From NCBI GenBank assembly GCA_019973155.2, contig BPQB01000001.1, positions 186,001 to 250,000 on the forward strand: DNA of 64,000 nucleotides, in the 5' to 3' direction. Positions 7,978 to 18,854 of this stretch are shown in pieces (positions within the stretch are counted from its first letter, which is position 1; every line of letters starts with the position of its first letter). The position numbers and the translations under genes were made by a program. This DNA is from Phanerochaete sordida. Its lineage: Eukaryota; Basidiomycota; Agaricomycetes; Polyporales; Phanerochaetaceae. The notes under the pieces are model-generated. The model worked only from the letters and a program-made list of their open reading frames with translations, ran no database searches and had not been told where the DNA came from.

Positions 7978-8783
7978 GCCGATCTGGAATCCCCCTCGCC
8001 GTCAGTGATATTATCAATATCGACAATGCTGTTCAGCGGAAATGACTTATACGAGGTTGCCAGGGTCCGACCAGATCCTGCGATGTACTTATACCTCTGT
8101 GTGTCAAATCACCGTCGAGAGCCAAAACGGCAGTTCGCACGATGGCGCAGATTAATCAACGCTGCGCACATCCTATCAGCCTGATTGTCAAGGACATGGT
8201 GCAGAGCTCAGGCTGAGTCTACCTTGGGTGGAACCGTGCAACTATCCGCCTTACATGCGCATATCGCCATTCGGTCACTTTTCATAGTCGCGAATGAGCA
8301 GCGTATTCATATCAGACCCGTGATGAGGCTCTTTGGCGAAGTGATGCATGACACCCGCTCTGCAGTGCCTCCGCCAGGGATCATCACGGAGGCGGGGTAG
8401 GCCTGGATCACGTCCTCTCCTACGTATTCAGAGAGCGCCTTGAACGACACGCACGTCTGTCTGCGCGCGTGGATGAGATGCCACGACCTCAAAAAAGCTT
8501 CCGGCGGTCATCAGCCGCTCCCACGAACACTGCATCCGTTGCACTCACCGTCTCCGTATTCAGCCGTGCGAATCAATACCTTTGCCACGGTACGACCTTT
8601 ATGGCTGTAGTATTCGCTCTCGCTGTGAAATGAACGGTCTATGACCGCTCAAAACGGTGCGCCACACGATACAGTGGTCCCCGGTAAGCAATATCATGAT
8701 GGACCACTGACGCCCTTCGTATCCGGTTAAGCCAGACCGGCCAACGACGATGAAATGTGTGTAGACAACAGCATACCGATTTG

Positions 8784-9131
8784 CTAGATTGCAATATCCG
8801 TAGTAGAGTCTGCTCCTGTGTTCCCCGCTATATAATGGATCTTGTGAGCCAAGATCTGGCCCGAGTTTCCGCCGCTAGGTGAGCGCTCTGTGACTATGTT
8901 TAGCCAACTCTCAACTACGAACGACCAGAAAACTACTTACTTGCCACAAGCACAAACTCATATTCTGGAGATCTGGCCACGTCAACGCCCGCCGCAGGCA
9001 GAACTGGAGATGTGTGAATAGCGGTCAGCCCATCTAACAAGTGCTATCCATGACCTGTCCTCACCCATCGGCAAAGCATTGGCGAGGCCGGCGGCCAAAA
9101 CGATATACGGGGCGAATCTTATGAGGTGCAT
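8784..9131 (-). CDS. Small secreted protein with C-terminal ILAHKIHY motif, copy E
   Basis: Exon 1 9065-9131 encodes a 22-residue signal peptide (MHLIRFAPYIVLAAG to ANALPM), phase 1. Intron 1 is 9004-9064 (GTGAGG..TCCAG). Exon 2 starts LPAAGVDVARSPEYEF. Exon 3 (8784-8874) contains GQILAHKIHYIAGNTG and ends at TAG 8784-8786. The obvious second donor (GTAAGT at 8940) would leave the last exon out of frame. Using the GTAGTT four bases further on (intron 8875-8936) restores it, so exon 2 is taken as 8937-9003 and the product as 74 residues. Either the donor has shifted by four bases or the gene is damaged. Confidence 0.55.
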
Positions 9132-9822
9132 GGTGAGATGCAGGTGGGAGGTCGTGCTGAGAGCGAGGTTGCATGTATATATCCTCACAAGCTATCGCGC
9201 AGCATGGTTTCGCGGAAAACCCACGCTTAACCCGCTATCTCCAGAGGCTGCTGGGACCGACACCTCAGCGCAGTACCGCGTCACTGGCAGTCTGGCACTG
9301 TGCAGCATCTAGACGTAGCGTAAGACCGATAAGTTTGCATCAAACACCTGAAACATCGAAGACTTCCCGCATTTGGGTCCGAAGGACATCAAGCACCGCC
9401 GTGGCTATCTGTGCGTATGATGGATCGCTTGCCTCTGCTGCAGAGTGACGAGCAGGGCCCTTTACACAACCCGCTATCCATCACCGTCGGGTATTGTGTG
9501 TGGTGAGGACCATATGCAACGCCCTGTTATGGCATAATCGGAGACGGGAGCTCTTGCACTCAGCAGATTGAGTTCCAACCTTGCTTTATAGCTCAGATGC
9601 GCACTTGTCGGTGAAGAAAAGCGGGCACTCACAAAACAAGATCTGTCACGTTGACGACATAGCAAGAATGTAACCGAGAAATTATCCGCAGGAAGAGCAC
9701 AGAAGTTGTAGAGGCACTAGCCGGATCCCTCATCCATCTACTCTGCATATACATGATAGCACTGCATAAGGTATCCAAGTACATCGGAGCCGATAGCCTT
9801 GATGCGCTGCTCTTGTAGTGCC
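9132..9822. other. Promoter of copy E and 3' flank of copy F
   Basis: Holds the TATATAT box of copy E (9176-9182) and DNA that repeats the region 7420-7860 at about 1.75 kb distance. No further gene is visible. Confidence 0.45.
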
Positions 9823-10148
9823 CTAAGAGAACTCGATGTCGCGCTTGTCCACTTTGTAGTGGATCTTATGGGCCAAAATTGCACCCGGAGCCCCCGAAGT
9901 GTCAGGGGCACGTTCTGCACAAACATCGTTTGGAAGACGAGCCATAGAAGAGACTGGGTACGTACCTTGCAAAACCTTGGTTACGAGCTCCCGACGTTGC
10001 AGGGTCGCGCTCGGCTCGAACGCTGAGAACCACGTCGTCAGCTCTCTCGAATTGTTTAGAGCAACATGAGCGCGAGCTTACCGGCAGGAGCGGCGGCAGT
10101 CAGGCCAACAGCGAACAGAGTGAATACGAGTGCCTTTGGAAGCTGCAT
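9823..10148 (-). CDS. Small secreted protein with C-terminal ILAHKIHYKV motif, copy F (best-preserved copy)
   Basis: Exon 1 10082-10148 encodes a 22-residue signal peptide (MQLPKALVFTLFAVG to AAAPA). Intron 1 is 10023-10081 (GTAAGC..CTCAG), exon 2 9966-10022 (FEPSATLQRRELVTKVLQ), intron 2 9915-9965 (GTACGT..TGCAG), and exon 3 9823-9914 ends DIEFS then TAG. All junctions are phase 1 with consensus splice sites, making this the clearest model for the family: 71 residues, about 49 after signal cleavage. Exon 3 reads GAPGAILAHKIHYKVDKRD. A dibasic KR follows the motif; whether it is a processing site is speculation. Function unknown. Confidence 0.8.
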
Positions 10149-10711
10149 GGCGAGGAAGAACAGGAATGTTTCTGGATGTCTGTCTTCTGTCGCCGTTCTC
10201 TGGGCTCTATATATGCGCTCGGGTCAACACAGAATAATATAACGGCTCGCATATAACCTCGAACGCTGCTGGTAGACTGTGGTCTTCGGCCTGCTCGGGG
10301 ACTTCGCTGCCCGAGGGATGTGTGAGCCCGACGGCAGCAGCCACAAAATGGGCACATACGGAACGCTAGCATAGCAAGTGGCTTGCTGTGTCGCCTCGGG
10401 CGCATCGCGGTTTGCACCTCCTACAGGTAAAAAGTCAGCTGGCCGGAGAGGCTGTCCACCGATAGCGACGGTGGCTACGGAGTGCCGTGTCTGCTTGAAA
10501 GGTCATGATTGTAGCTGACGACTGTAGTGGAAGCAAGGAGCTCGTCGCCCCAAAAGCTGAGTTTTGACGCTTCCACAGTTCGAAAAATTGAAGAGTGCAC
10601 GTCTCCGCTGAACATACACGAGACAGCGTCTCAGATATGGGCGGCCCAGCCACAGAGGTCAGGAGGTAGGAAATGTAGGCATTCTATAACGTGTTGGTCA
10701 TACACACCATT
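10149..10711. other. Promoter of copy F and 3' flank of the JmjC gene
   Basis: A TATATAT box (10208-10214, minus strand) lies 60 bases before the copy F start. The rest, up to the stop codon of the convergent-side neighbour at 10712, shows no credible gene. Confidence 0.5.
10208..10214 (-). promoter_or_regulatory. TATA box of small secreted-protein copy F
   Basis: GCATATATAGAGC on the minus strand, 60 bases upstream of the ATG at 10148; same spacing as copies C, D and 1. Confidence 0.7.
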
Positions 10712-12119
10712 CTACTCGTCGCCGTCATCATCGCTATCAGCGCCGTCGACGAGCTCGTCCTCTTCGTTCCCAGGCGGAGGGCCGCTCTCGCTCGCGCCAC
10801 CGCGGAGCAGGTTCAGCCAGACCCACCCGCTGCCCCGGCTCTCCATATCGTACCAGTAGTTCACCGCGACCGTGACCTCCGTCTGCCGCACGTAGTGCCA
10901 CCAGCCCGCGGGCAGGTACAGCGAGTCGCCGGCGGTGACGGTGATGTGTATCGGGTGCGCCTCGGGCGCGAGCGCGGTTGAGTCCGTTGGGTCTAGAATG
11001 GATGACCAGCGCACGGGTGGCGCGTCCTCTTCTGAGGGGATGAGCTCCAGCTGGTCATCGAAGCGGTGGTATGATGCATGGGGGTAGATACGTTCTGCAA
11101 GTCCCATTAATTGGCATGCAGGCATGTGATTAGGATCCAACTGTACCTTCCATGCACCACGCTTCAGTAGGAGGGAAGACCGTGAAAGTCTTGGACCCTC
11201 GGATAACTGAATAGATGTTTTCGTAGGGGTCTAAGAGATCGATTAATGAAGATATGAAACGGAGCACCAACTTGTACACATACCGCTATGAATGCTCGTC
11301 ACACTCCTGCTATCACCAATCCACAGGTTGACTGCGTCTGGTGGGTTTCCTGCACGACTTGGTCAGAGAGGCGCCTGTGGTGTCTCTGAGAAATAGCTTG
11401 AATCTCACCCAAAGCTTCAGACGCAAAAGGTAGCTGATCTGGTACGTCTGTCAGGAGTGCTTGGAACTCGGACGGCACTCCAGGGTTTGAAGAGTACAAG
11501 TTTCCGTCTTGCGATTGCAAGTAGAGAACCTCGGACTCTGGAGAACTTTCGTCTGCACGAAGAGATGAGAAGGATAGTAATGCAACAAGATCTAACGCTT
11601 ACTCGACGACAGTTTGCCCAAGAAGTCTCCCATGGTCATCTGTTCAACGTGAGGTTCGGCAAAGTATAGCCTGCCGTCAGGCCCTCTGGTGATGGCATCC
11701 GCCCGCCTGCGCGCCGAGAAGCGTCGGTCGTGGTTCGAGGACAGACAAACAGATACATACCCGTTAGGCGTGCAAGCAACAGAGATGCGCTGGTCTCCGC
11801 AACGCTCGGTAAGGTACTCGTCGGTCCAACGCGCCTGCGCCTTTGGAACCGGGCAGTCTAACTCGTCACACGACCACTCAGAGCACTACCACAGAGATAT
11901 CTCTATAGTTCGGTACCTTTAATGAGCACCGGCCGTGCTATCCGGACCAGCTTGGAGAATTCCAAGGGCGATGGAATAGAGTTTAGCGTGTCAAAGTGGG
12001 AGCCGTTCAGATCTGACAAGACGAAAGCATTAAACATGAGGCTTGAGCTCTTTGACAGGATGGAGCTCACCGTAATATTCTTCTGCTATCCATTTTAATG
12101 TCTCTTCACTGCCCGCCAT
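10712..12119 (-). CDS. JmjC-domain hydroxylase of the JMJD7 type
   Basis: A Fe(II)- and 2-oxoglutarate-dependent oxygenase; animal JMJD7 hydroxylates a lysine of DRG-family GTPases, and the same role here is inferred. I read eight exons: start MAGSEETLKWIAEEYY, then LNGSHFDTLNSIPSPLEF, a KDCPVPKAQARW block, NGRADAI, EPHVEQMTMGDFL, NPPDAVNLWIGDSRSVTSIH, DPYENIYSVIRGSKTFTVFPP, and a long last exon. The metal-binding H-x-D is in SIHSDPYENIY, formed across an exon junction, and the distal His is in the AGWWHYVRQ segment. The Lys that usually anchors 2-oxoglutarate fits GSKTFTVFPP. The C-terminus is acidic (SDDDGDE). The start at 12119 lies 216 bases from the divergent Elg1-like gene. Confidence 0.85.
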
Positions 12120-12335
12120 ATTTCTGCTATTTTTCTGTCGACTCGGAGCGACGAAGACGGTGACGGGCAGAGCCAAAGAGCGTAAGCGCCCATGATGCTT
12201 TGTGACGCGCCTTGCCGCGTCGCGTTGTGATCGACGCGTCCAGCCCAACTCAACCACCAACCACATCCTCGCCCGCCTCATTCGCCCTCGGCGTCGCCGT
12301 CCTCCACAGGTCGTTTTGGAGGCATTTTAAGAGGG
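12120..12335. promoter_or_regulatory. Divergent promoter between the JmjC and Elg1-like genes
   Basis: 216 bases separate the two start codons (minus-strand gene at 12119, plus-strand gene at 12336). GC rich, with no clear TATA box. Both 5' untranslated regions must fit here. Confidence 0.55.
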
Positions 12336-15300
12336 ATGGCAGACGATGGCAAGGGAAAGAAGCGTAGGGGACGGCCCACAAAAGCTGCTGCGGTGCGTGG
12401 AATAGCCTTCGGGAAGCATGGCATGCTCAACTGAATCCCGCGAGCAGGTGGCGACTTCTTCACGGCAGAGAACACTCAGGGACATGTTTGGTGGCGGCTC
12501 TAAAGCATCTCAGCCAGAGTCCTCCGAGTCCCAGCCAATCCCCGACGATGTCATCGAGCTGTCCGACAGCGAACGAGAGGTCTCTGCCATCCAGCTGTCC
12601 ACACCTGGCGAGGCGGAGCAGAGCACGGCTGCTTCTGCTTCAAGCTCTTTGCCTTTGCCTTTGCGGGTGGAGGGTACTCGTAAGTCGCGCATTCTGTCAG
12701 GCTGCTGAAGTTCAAGTTTGGCGTACAGATGCTTCGCAGACTACGAACGCTGCCCCCGCGGCGCCGAAGAAACTGTTTCCTATGTTCGAAAAGCGGAAGA
12801 CGCGCAGCTCAGACCACGAGTCGGCTTTCGATGTCGACGTTGCTCCGCCATCCTCCATTGAACCAGTCCTCGAAGACTCGTCTCCTGAAGTGATCACACC
12901 TCGAGCGGAGTCGCGTTCACCTAGTGTTCAAATTCAGGACCGACCAAAATCATCTCATGCTGGCTCCAGTCGTGATGCGCCTATAGTCATCGAACCGTCC
13001 TCGCCCGAACTTCCAACAGTCGAACTCGCTCCTCGACCAACGAAGCCTGTCTACTCAATCTTCGCCCGCCCTGCTCGTGCTGTGCCCTCTGCCTCTAAAT
13101 CCCCGACTACTATCTCTCCTCCTGAGCCATCGCTAGCTAATCAGCCCCTCGACTTGCTGGCTACTTTCCCGGTGGTACCTGCTCGGTTCCGTTCACGAGA
13201 CAAGGGAAAGGATACAGACGAGGGTGCAGCCCTTGGACTACGACCATTACTAGGCCGATGGATGAATCTCGATGACAACTATGCCCCACCACCACAACGT
13301 CAAAGCGTATTCAGTTCACGCTACGACATGCCTATTCATGACCACATCGACACGATACCCGCATCACACCACTCTATACCCTCTATCTCTCGATTATTGC
13401 AATTAGCTAAAGATGAGACCCCGTCGGATTTCTCATTAACCGAGCAATGGGCCGAACGCTGGCGACCGAGACAAGCCGGCCAAGTTCTCGGGAATGACAA
13501 CCATGCGCTGTATCTTCGCGACTGGCTGCAGGCGCTCCGTCTGCAGGGTGAGTCACTGCGTCCGAGCGATGCTGCGCCCCTGAAAAAGGCGCAGAGCAAG
13601 AAGAAGCGTAAGGGCAAGAACAAAAAGCCCGACGTCGTACGGCATGTGAAGAAGCGACGACGAGACGGACTCGAGGACGACTTCTTCGCGCCCGACGACT
13701 TCACGGAGTCAGAGGACGAGCTGCAAGGGTTTGACACGCACTCGTCAGACTGGGACGACATCGGATTCTGCCAGCAGATGGATGCGAAGCTCACCGGCGG
13801 TTTGAACTCAGCAGACGCGTCGCAGGCGTCTACACTATCCCAAGAAGAGCCAGCCATAGACACGTACAAACCCACGCGGTTCGGACACTCGATCAGCAAC
13901 ACGATACTCCTTTCGGGCCCTTCCGGCTCAGGGAAGACGGCGGCCGTATATGCTTGTGCAGCGGAGCTCGGCTGGGAAGTCTTCGAGGTCTATCCCGGTA
14001 TTGGCGAGCGCAGCGGTGCGGAGCTCAACAAGCTCATCGGCGACGTGGGGAAGAACCATACGGTGAAGGTGCACCAGTCGCCGAAGAAGACGAACGCCAG
14101 GGCGTCGTTCTTCGAGAAGCCGGCCGTGCAGACGAAACGCAGGAGTAATCCTCGAAGGGTGTGCGACTCGGAGGACGAACTTGATCTCCTCCGTGAGCCA
14201 CGAGGCCTGCAGGCAGTCGAAGACGAGGTGGTTGATGTCGCCGGCGAAAGAAGTGCAGAACCTGCGCTCGAGCCGACGGCACCAACGGTGAACCAGTCAG
14301 TAATCCTGATCGAGGAAGCCGACATTCTCTACCATACAGACACGAACTTCTGGCCGGCACTGATCAACATCATCAAGCACTGTCGACGGCCCGTGGTCCT
14401 CGCCTGCAATGGTTCGTGTTTCAAGTCTCTTGCTCGGCTCTCCATTGAATAGCCTTCCGCAGACGTGTCGCTGATCCCCCGGAATGATCTTCCTCTGCAA
14501 GCCACGCTCGAGTTCCGCAAATGTCCTTCTCATTCAGCAGCCTCGTATTTGCAGGCTGTTTGTTTGGCGGAGAAGAGGCCTGTGGACAGGACGGACATCT
14601 TGGACGTGCTCGAAAAGTCGGTGGGCGATCTACGCCACGCCTTGCAGCAGCTGCAGGTAGGGGTGGGAGATAGCGCTGCGGCAACAGGAGGAGAGCAAAC
14701 TCTAGAGGCAACCCCTGTGCCGCAATTATCTCCCGACTCGAGTCCCCTCACGTGGACCGAGGGTTCGAGCCCTCGAGCTTCGCCCCATGGAGCAGGTGCG
14801 GCAGGAGAAGCACGCGTCCTGCGGCAGGTGGAAAGGCAGCACGAGCTGCACTCTTTTGTCGACGCGTGGCTCACTCGTGAACGAAGTGCCATTCCACACG
14901 TGAGTACCCCTTGGCTATCAACACGCGGAGCATGGCTGATGTGCTGCATCCAGGGCTTCTTCGAGGACGATCCTCGCCCGGGCACAGACGACCCGCTTGG
15001 GTACGCCGTGCTTGATGAAGACGTGGACACAGACCACGTGCCCGTGTCGCCCTATCACACGGCAGACGTGCTGCTCGCAAGCGAGCTGCTCCAGCGGGTG
15101 CGCGCAGCAGGGACAAGTGCAGCTCTCGCCGTGGATGACCCTGATTCTGAGCGTGCGGCTTATCTCACACGGGTGGGCCCGTTGCTGAAGGCATTTCGCG
15201 CGTGGACGGTTCCTGCCACGGACGCGGCGCTCCACCTAGACTACGCGCCGTGGCTCAGATACATCGTCGCCGTCGAAAAAGAGCAGCGCGCCGTGCTCGC

Positions 15301-15427
15301 GCAGGCCGAAGCCCCTGGAGGCAGCCAGCGTCGCCGGACCCGAAATAGCCAGAAGACGGAGCAGAGTTGGTTATCGCTCAATTCTGAGGAGAGGGGCATG
15401 CTAGCGACGTCCGGCTTCTCTATGTAA
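12336..15427 (+). CDS. elg1: Elg1/ATAD5-like PCNA-unloading clamp-loader subunit
   Basis: Large subunit of an RFC-like complex that unloads PCNA from DNA in the nucleus. Five exons: 12336-12392, 12448-12679, 12729-14411, 14463-14899, 14954-15427; 960 residues. The N-terminus is basic (GKGKKRRGRPTK), followed by QRTLRDMF (about residues 25-32), which resembles a PIP box, and DDVIELSDSE (about 52-60), which resembles a SUMO-interacting motif. The AAA+ part has a WRPRQAGQVLGND box, Walker A GPSGSGKTAA (about 492) and a Walker B-type LIEEADIL (about 622), followed by the RFC-type segments LPLQATLEFRKCPS and DILDVLEKSVGDLRHALQQL. EEAD rather than a clamp-loader DEAD/DEVD fits the Elg1/ATAD5 branch. 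PIP and SIM roles are inferred from yeast Elg1. Confidence 0.85.
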
Positions 15428-16714
15428 CTATGTTCACGGCCTGTCAATTGCTTATGGGAAGTTCATGTGACCATAACGTCCTTCACTTTCCTACACGGTC
15501 GCCCCTGCTTTTGCCTCTTCTTTCATCAATTGCGCTGGCAGCGGACCCTACCATTGATTGCGACAAGGAAGCGCGAACACATCCTGTCGTGGTAGTTGCT
15601 GCGCGTGAAAGACCACCTGGGCCCGGGTGACTCGAGCGATGACATGAAACTCTCCCTGCATGGTAGCAGTTCCCGTGTACTTGCCCCACGCGATTTATGG
15701 CATTATGTAGCAGCCTCGGCCGTAGGAGGATGAGACGTACTACATGGTCACTTTTTGTGCACTGAATCTGTTTGGGTCACTCACCGCCATCTTGCAATGA
15801 AAAACAGTAATGGTAACAGGTATAGTAGGCGCATATACTCGAGCTGCGGTCTGGTAGAACCCATAGAGGTAGTCGACACCAGGCTAGCTACTAGACTTGG
15901 GCCATGGCGCTTGCTTCTTCGAGACTCGACGTACTCAATCGTCCACGCGATGCTTTGTTTTTCTATGGAGTCGTCATATCGCTGGTAATGCTCATATGAA
16001 TGGCTACTAAGATCGTCGCCCTTGGCTTGGTAAATGAACTTAAGGGCAGACATCGTTCACCAAGCATGCATTCGAATTCCCACAATTCATCCCACATGTA
16101 GATTTTATGAAACCGTCACACGTATGATACACATGCTGTCAGGATGGCTATAGCATAGAAGTGAAGCTACCGCCACATTATTACACAGTACCTCAAGAAG
16201 CCTGGAGTTTGGACTAACTCCGATTTCCCGGGGTTCCTTGTGCTCGCCTTGTGGCAACCTTGCTGCAGGACGCATGGCCGGGCCCGCGCAGATGGAATTC
16301 GGCCAATCAAGCAGGCGACATTACGAGCTGTCCATCACGGCGACGAGGATGCCTGTCCAGGACGAGCATAGGGCCTGTTCAGGCTCGAAGAAGGGCTCGA
16401 GGCAGCCTGCGGTAGCCAGCATTGCTGGTCGTAAATCTTTGCGTCGTTACGTATCCTGTTGGCGTCGCCCTTGTTCTCGTGCGTGCTGCTCGTGGTCCAC
16501 GCATCGCCTTGCGTGCCATGGAGATACATTATAGTTTCAGTACGCCGTCTGTATAGGACTGCCAGTTTAGGCACATGTACAGTCCACGTGGAAGCGTCTA
16601 CGCCGTCGACCACGTTGCCTGCGACGGGCGGGTCGACTTTCCGAGTTTCCATATTATTGCCCAGCACCGTCGGCGGTGCGAGTGCACGCCGCGCGCGACG
16701 ACGACCCAGACGAC
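15428..16714. other. Intergenic, with one weak minus-strand ORF
   Basis: A 90-codon minus-strand ORF at 15781-16053 ends in a hydrophobic run (LLYLLPLLFF), but no family, splice context or promoter supports it. The rest includes the promoter of the bHLH gene. Nothing else is seen. Confidence 0.4.
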
Positions 16715-18854
16715 ATGGACGGCGAACGGGGACCCTTCGGCGGCGCCAAGCCCGCCAAAACGAATGGGCCCGAGGGCCTTGCCCAAACTAAGACGTCCTC
16801 AGCTGCTTCCACAACGAATTCGCGCCATTCCCCAGTGACGCCGCTCGCCCCCCTCGAGTTCCTGCAGAACCAGCGTCGGGGGTCGATAACAGACCCGTCT
16901 CTGCACGCTGCTGGAGCCAGCGGCGTGACCAACATCGCCAATTCGCCCCCGAGCAAGCCGCCGCGGCACGACCCGTCGGCGACACTTGGTCGGTATCACT
17001 TCCTCTGTATCGCCGCACGCATGCGACCGTTTCGCTCACGGTCCGTGATCTGTCCTGGCAGCGAAATTGCAGTCCCCACCGTACAGATTTGGCGAGGCAT
17101 CTGGTGCACAGCCCTCTGGCTCTGAAAGCTCAAGCCCGAATCTCCGGCGTATACTGAGGTCGCCGCCGGGGCTTGCAGACGCGAGGGGACGGAACGAGAG
17201 ACGCGAAGGGGACGCTGGACAAGGTGAGCATCCTCGCTGGGCTGCGACGGGGGCACATTGAGTTACAGAACACGCTTTCGGACTCGCTTTGGCTCAAAGA
17301 CGCGGCACGAGACGGTATTCAGATGGAAGTCGACACACAAAACGTACAGCAAGGTCTGGGGAAGTCGAACGCCGAGTACGAGAGCCGTCGGCCGTCGCTC
17401 GCAGGTAACGTCGGCGGTGCCATGTCTCTGGCTGGCGTACGGTCTGTGCTCACGGTCGGCGTTCGGGCGCTTGCAGGAACGAAGCGCAAAATGAGCCCTG
17501 ATGGCGCGTCTGCCTCGTCGGACATCGACCCCCAGCTGGTAGGACCTGGCGTGCCGAGTGGAAGTGAAGAAGAACGTGTGCCGAAGCGACGCAGCTCTGC
17601 GTTCGAGACACACCGGATGGAGTACTTGAACCTGCACGACCGGCGAAATTCGGGCGAGGTGCGGGTGGGGACGCCGGGGGCAGTGGGCGCGGGTGGGCAG
17701 GGCGCGGGCGCAGGCGGCGGCGGCGGGCAGCAGTGGTGGGGCGGCGGCGAGAGACGAGAGGCAGCGGCGGCGACGCCTGTGTTTGCGAACACGCCTGTGA
17801 CTGCTGGCGGTTACACAACAACACCGTCTTCGGCTTTCGCCGGCGAGTCGCCACATGGCCGACCTCCGCCCGGCATTGCAACTTTCGCGTGGCCTGCTGC
17901 CAATCCGTCCGCTGATCCCAGCCAACAGGCCCAACCACCGCAAGCAGCCAACGAGGCCGCGATGGCTGCCAACTCCCAAGCCCCTTATGACCCCAACCTC
18001 GCCATGTTACCCCCAGGCACATTCCCCCAGGACCGTCGAATGTCGGTGCCAGCGATCGCCCCAGAAAACATGCCTGTCTCCCCCGCATCCGCCTCATCCC
18101 GCGCCCTCAGATCCCGCTCGCGCCCCGCATCGCGTGCGCGCGCGAATCAGTCGGCTGGCACCAGCACCGAACAGTCGCCAGGGCCCTCAAACTCGGCTGC
18201 AGAAGATGCCTCGCTGTCGCAGTTCCAAGACCGAGCGCCCGGCTCCACGCCCTACTCGCGTTCGCCAGAGCTCAGAGTGTCGCACAAACTGGCAGAGAGG
18301 AAGCGGCGGAAGGAGATGAAGGATCTGTTTGACGAGTTGAGGGACCAGCTGCCGGCTGATAGGGGAATGAAGGCGAGCAAGTGGGAGATCCTGAGCAAAG
18401 GTGCGTCATTGAGCCCTCGCTTTCGCGACTCCTTGCTGAAGCGACGCGTCACCTTTCAGCGATCGACTTCATCGGCCAGCTCAAGCAAAGCCATCAAGAG
18501 ATGAGCAGGGATATCGACATTTTGAGACATGAACTAGATGGATACCGACAAGGCATACCCCCGCCCTTTGGCCCTGGCGCACCCGTCTTTCACCCTCACG
18601 CTCCACCGCCCGTGGGCGTCCAGTTCCCGCCGCCTGGACCACCAGGGCCTCCAGGCCAGTCGGGTCCGCCGGGGCCAGCTGCGCCGCCGCCTCACCCCCA
18701 ACACGTTCAACCACCGCCGCCGCACGGCGCCGGGCAGCAACCGCCGCTGTCACGGCCCGGCTCGTCGCAGAACATGTATCCGCCGGGCGCGGTGCCCATG
18801 CCGCCGCACGCGAACGGCACGTCGGGCGCGCCCGCGCCGGACAACACGTCGTGA
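16715..18854 (+). CDS. bHLH transcription factor with proline-rich tail
   Basis: Nuclear DNA-binding protein. From ATG 16715 a disordered N-terminus ([17 protein letters not shown]) passes through several short introns to a Gly- and Ala-rich middle. The bHLH domain is encoded at about 18275-18480: basic region [13 protein letters not shown], helix 1 [12 protein letters not shown], a short loop, and helix 2 [10 protein letters not shown] joined to [15 protein letters not shown] across an intron (about 18401-18459). His, Glu and Arg at the usual basic-region positions (H-x3-E-x3-R) predict binding to E-boxes of the CACGTG class. The tail after 18540 is Pro- and Gly-rich. Exon joins around 17100-17300 are uncertain; an acceptor at about 17297 (TCAAAG) gives an open frame. 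The target genes are unknown. Confidence 0.7.

Larger units (their letters stand above)
7375..8783. other. Promoter of copy D, relic exon and duplicated flanks
   Basis: The promoter side of copy D (about 7420-7620) resembles that of copy E (about 9165-9350), for example GTATATATCCT followed by AGCTATCGCGCAGC-like DNA. Stretches such as TGAGTTTTAACCTTGCTTGATAATAGCT at about 7805 recur near 9560 as TGAGTTCCAACCTTGCTTTATAGCT, about 1.75 kb away. A signal-peptide-like relic exon lies at 7924-7977. ORFs around 8300-8490 are unrecognised. Confidence 0.45.

Noticed and set aside
14761..14775. tRNA B-box-like GGTTCGAGCCC
   Set aside because: It lies inside an Elg1 coding exon, with no matching A box or cloverleaf around it.
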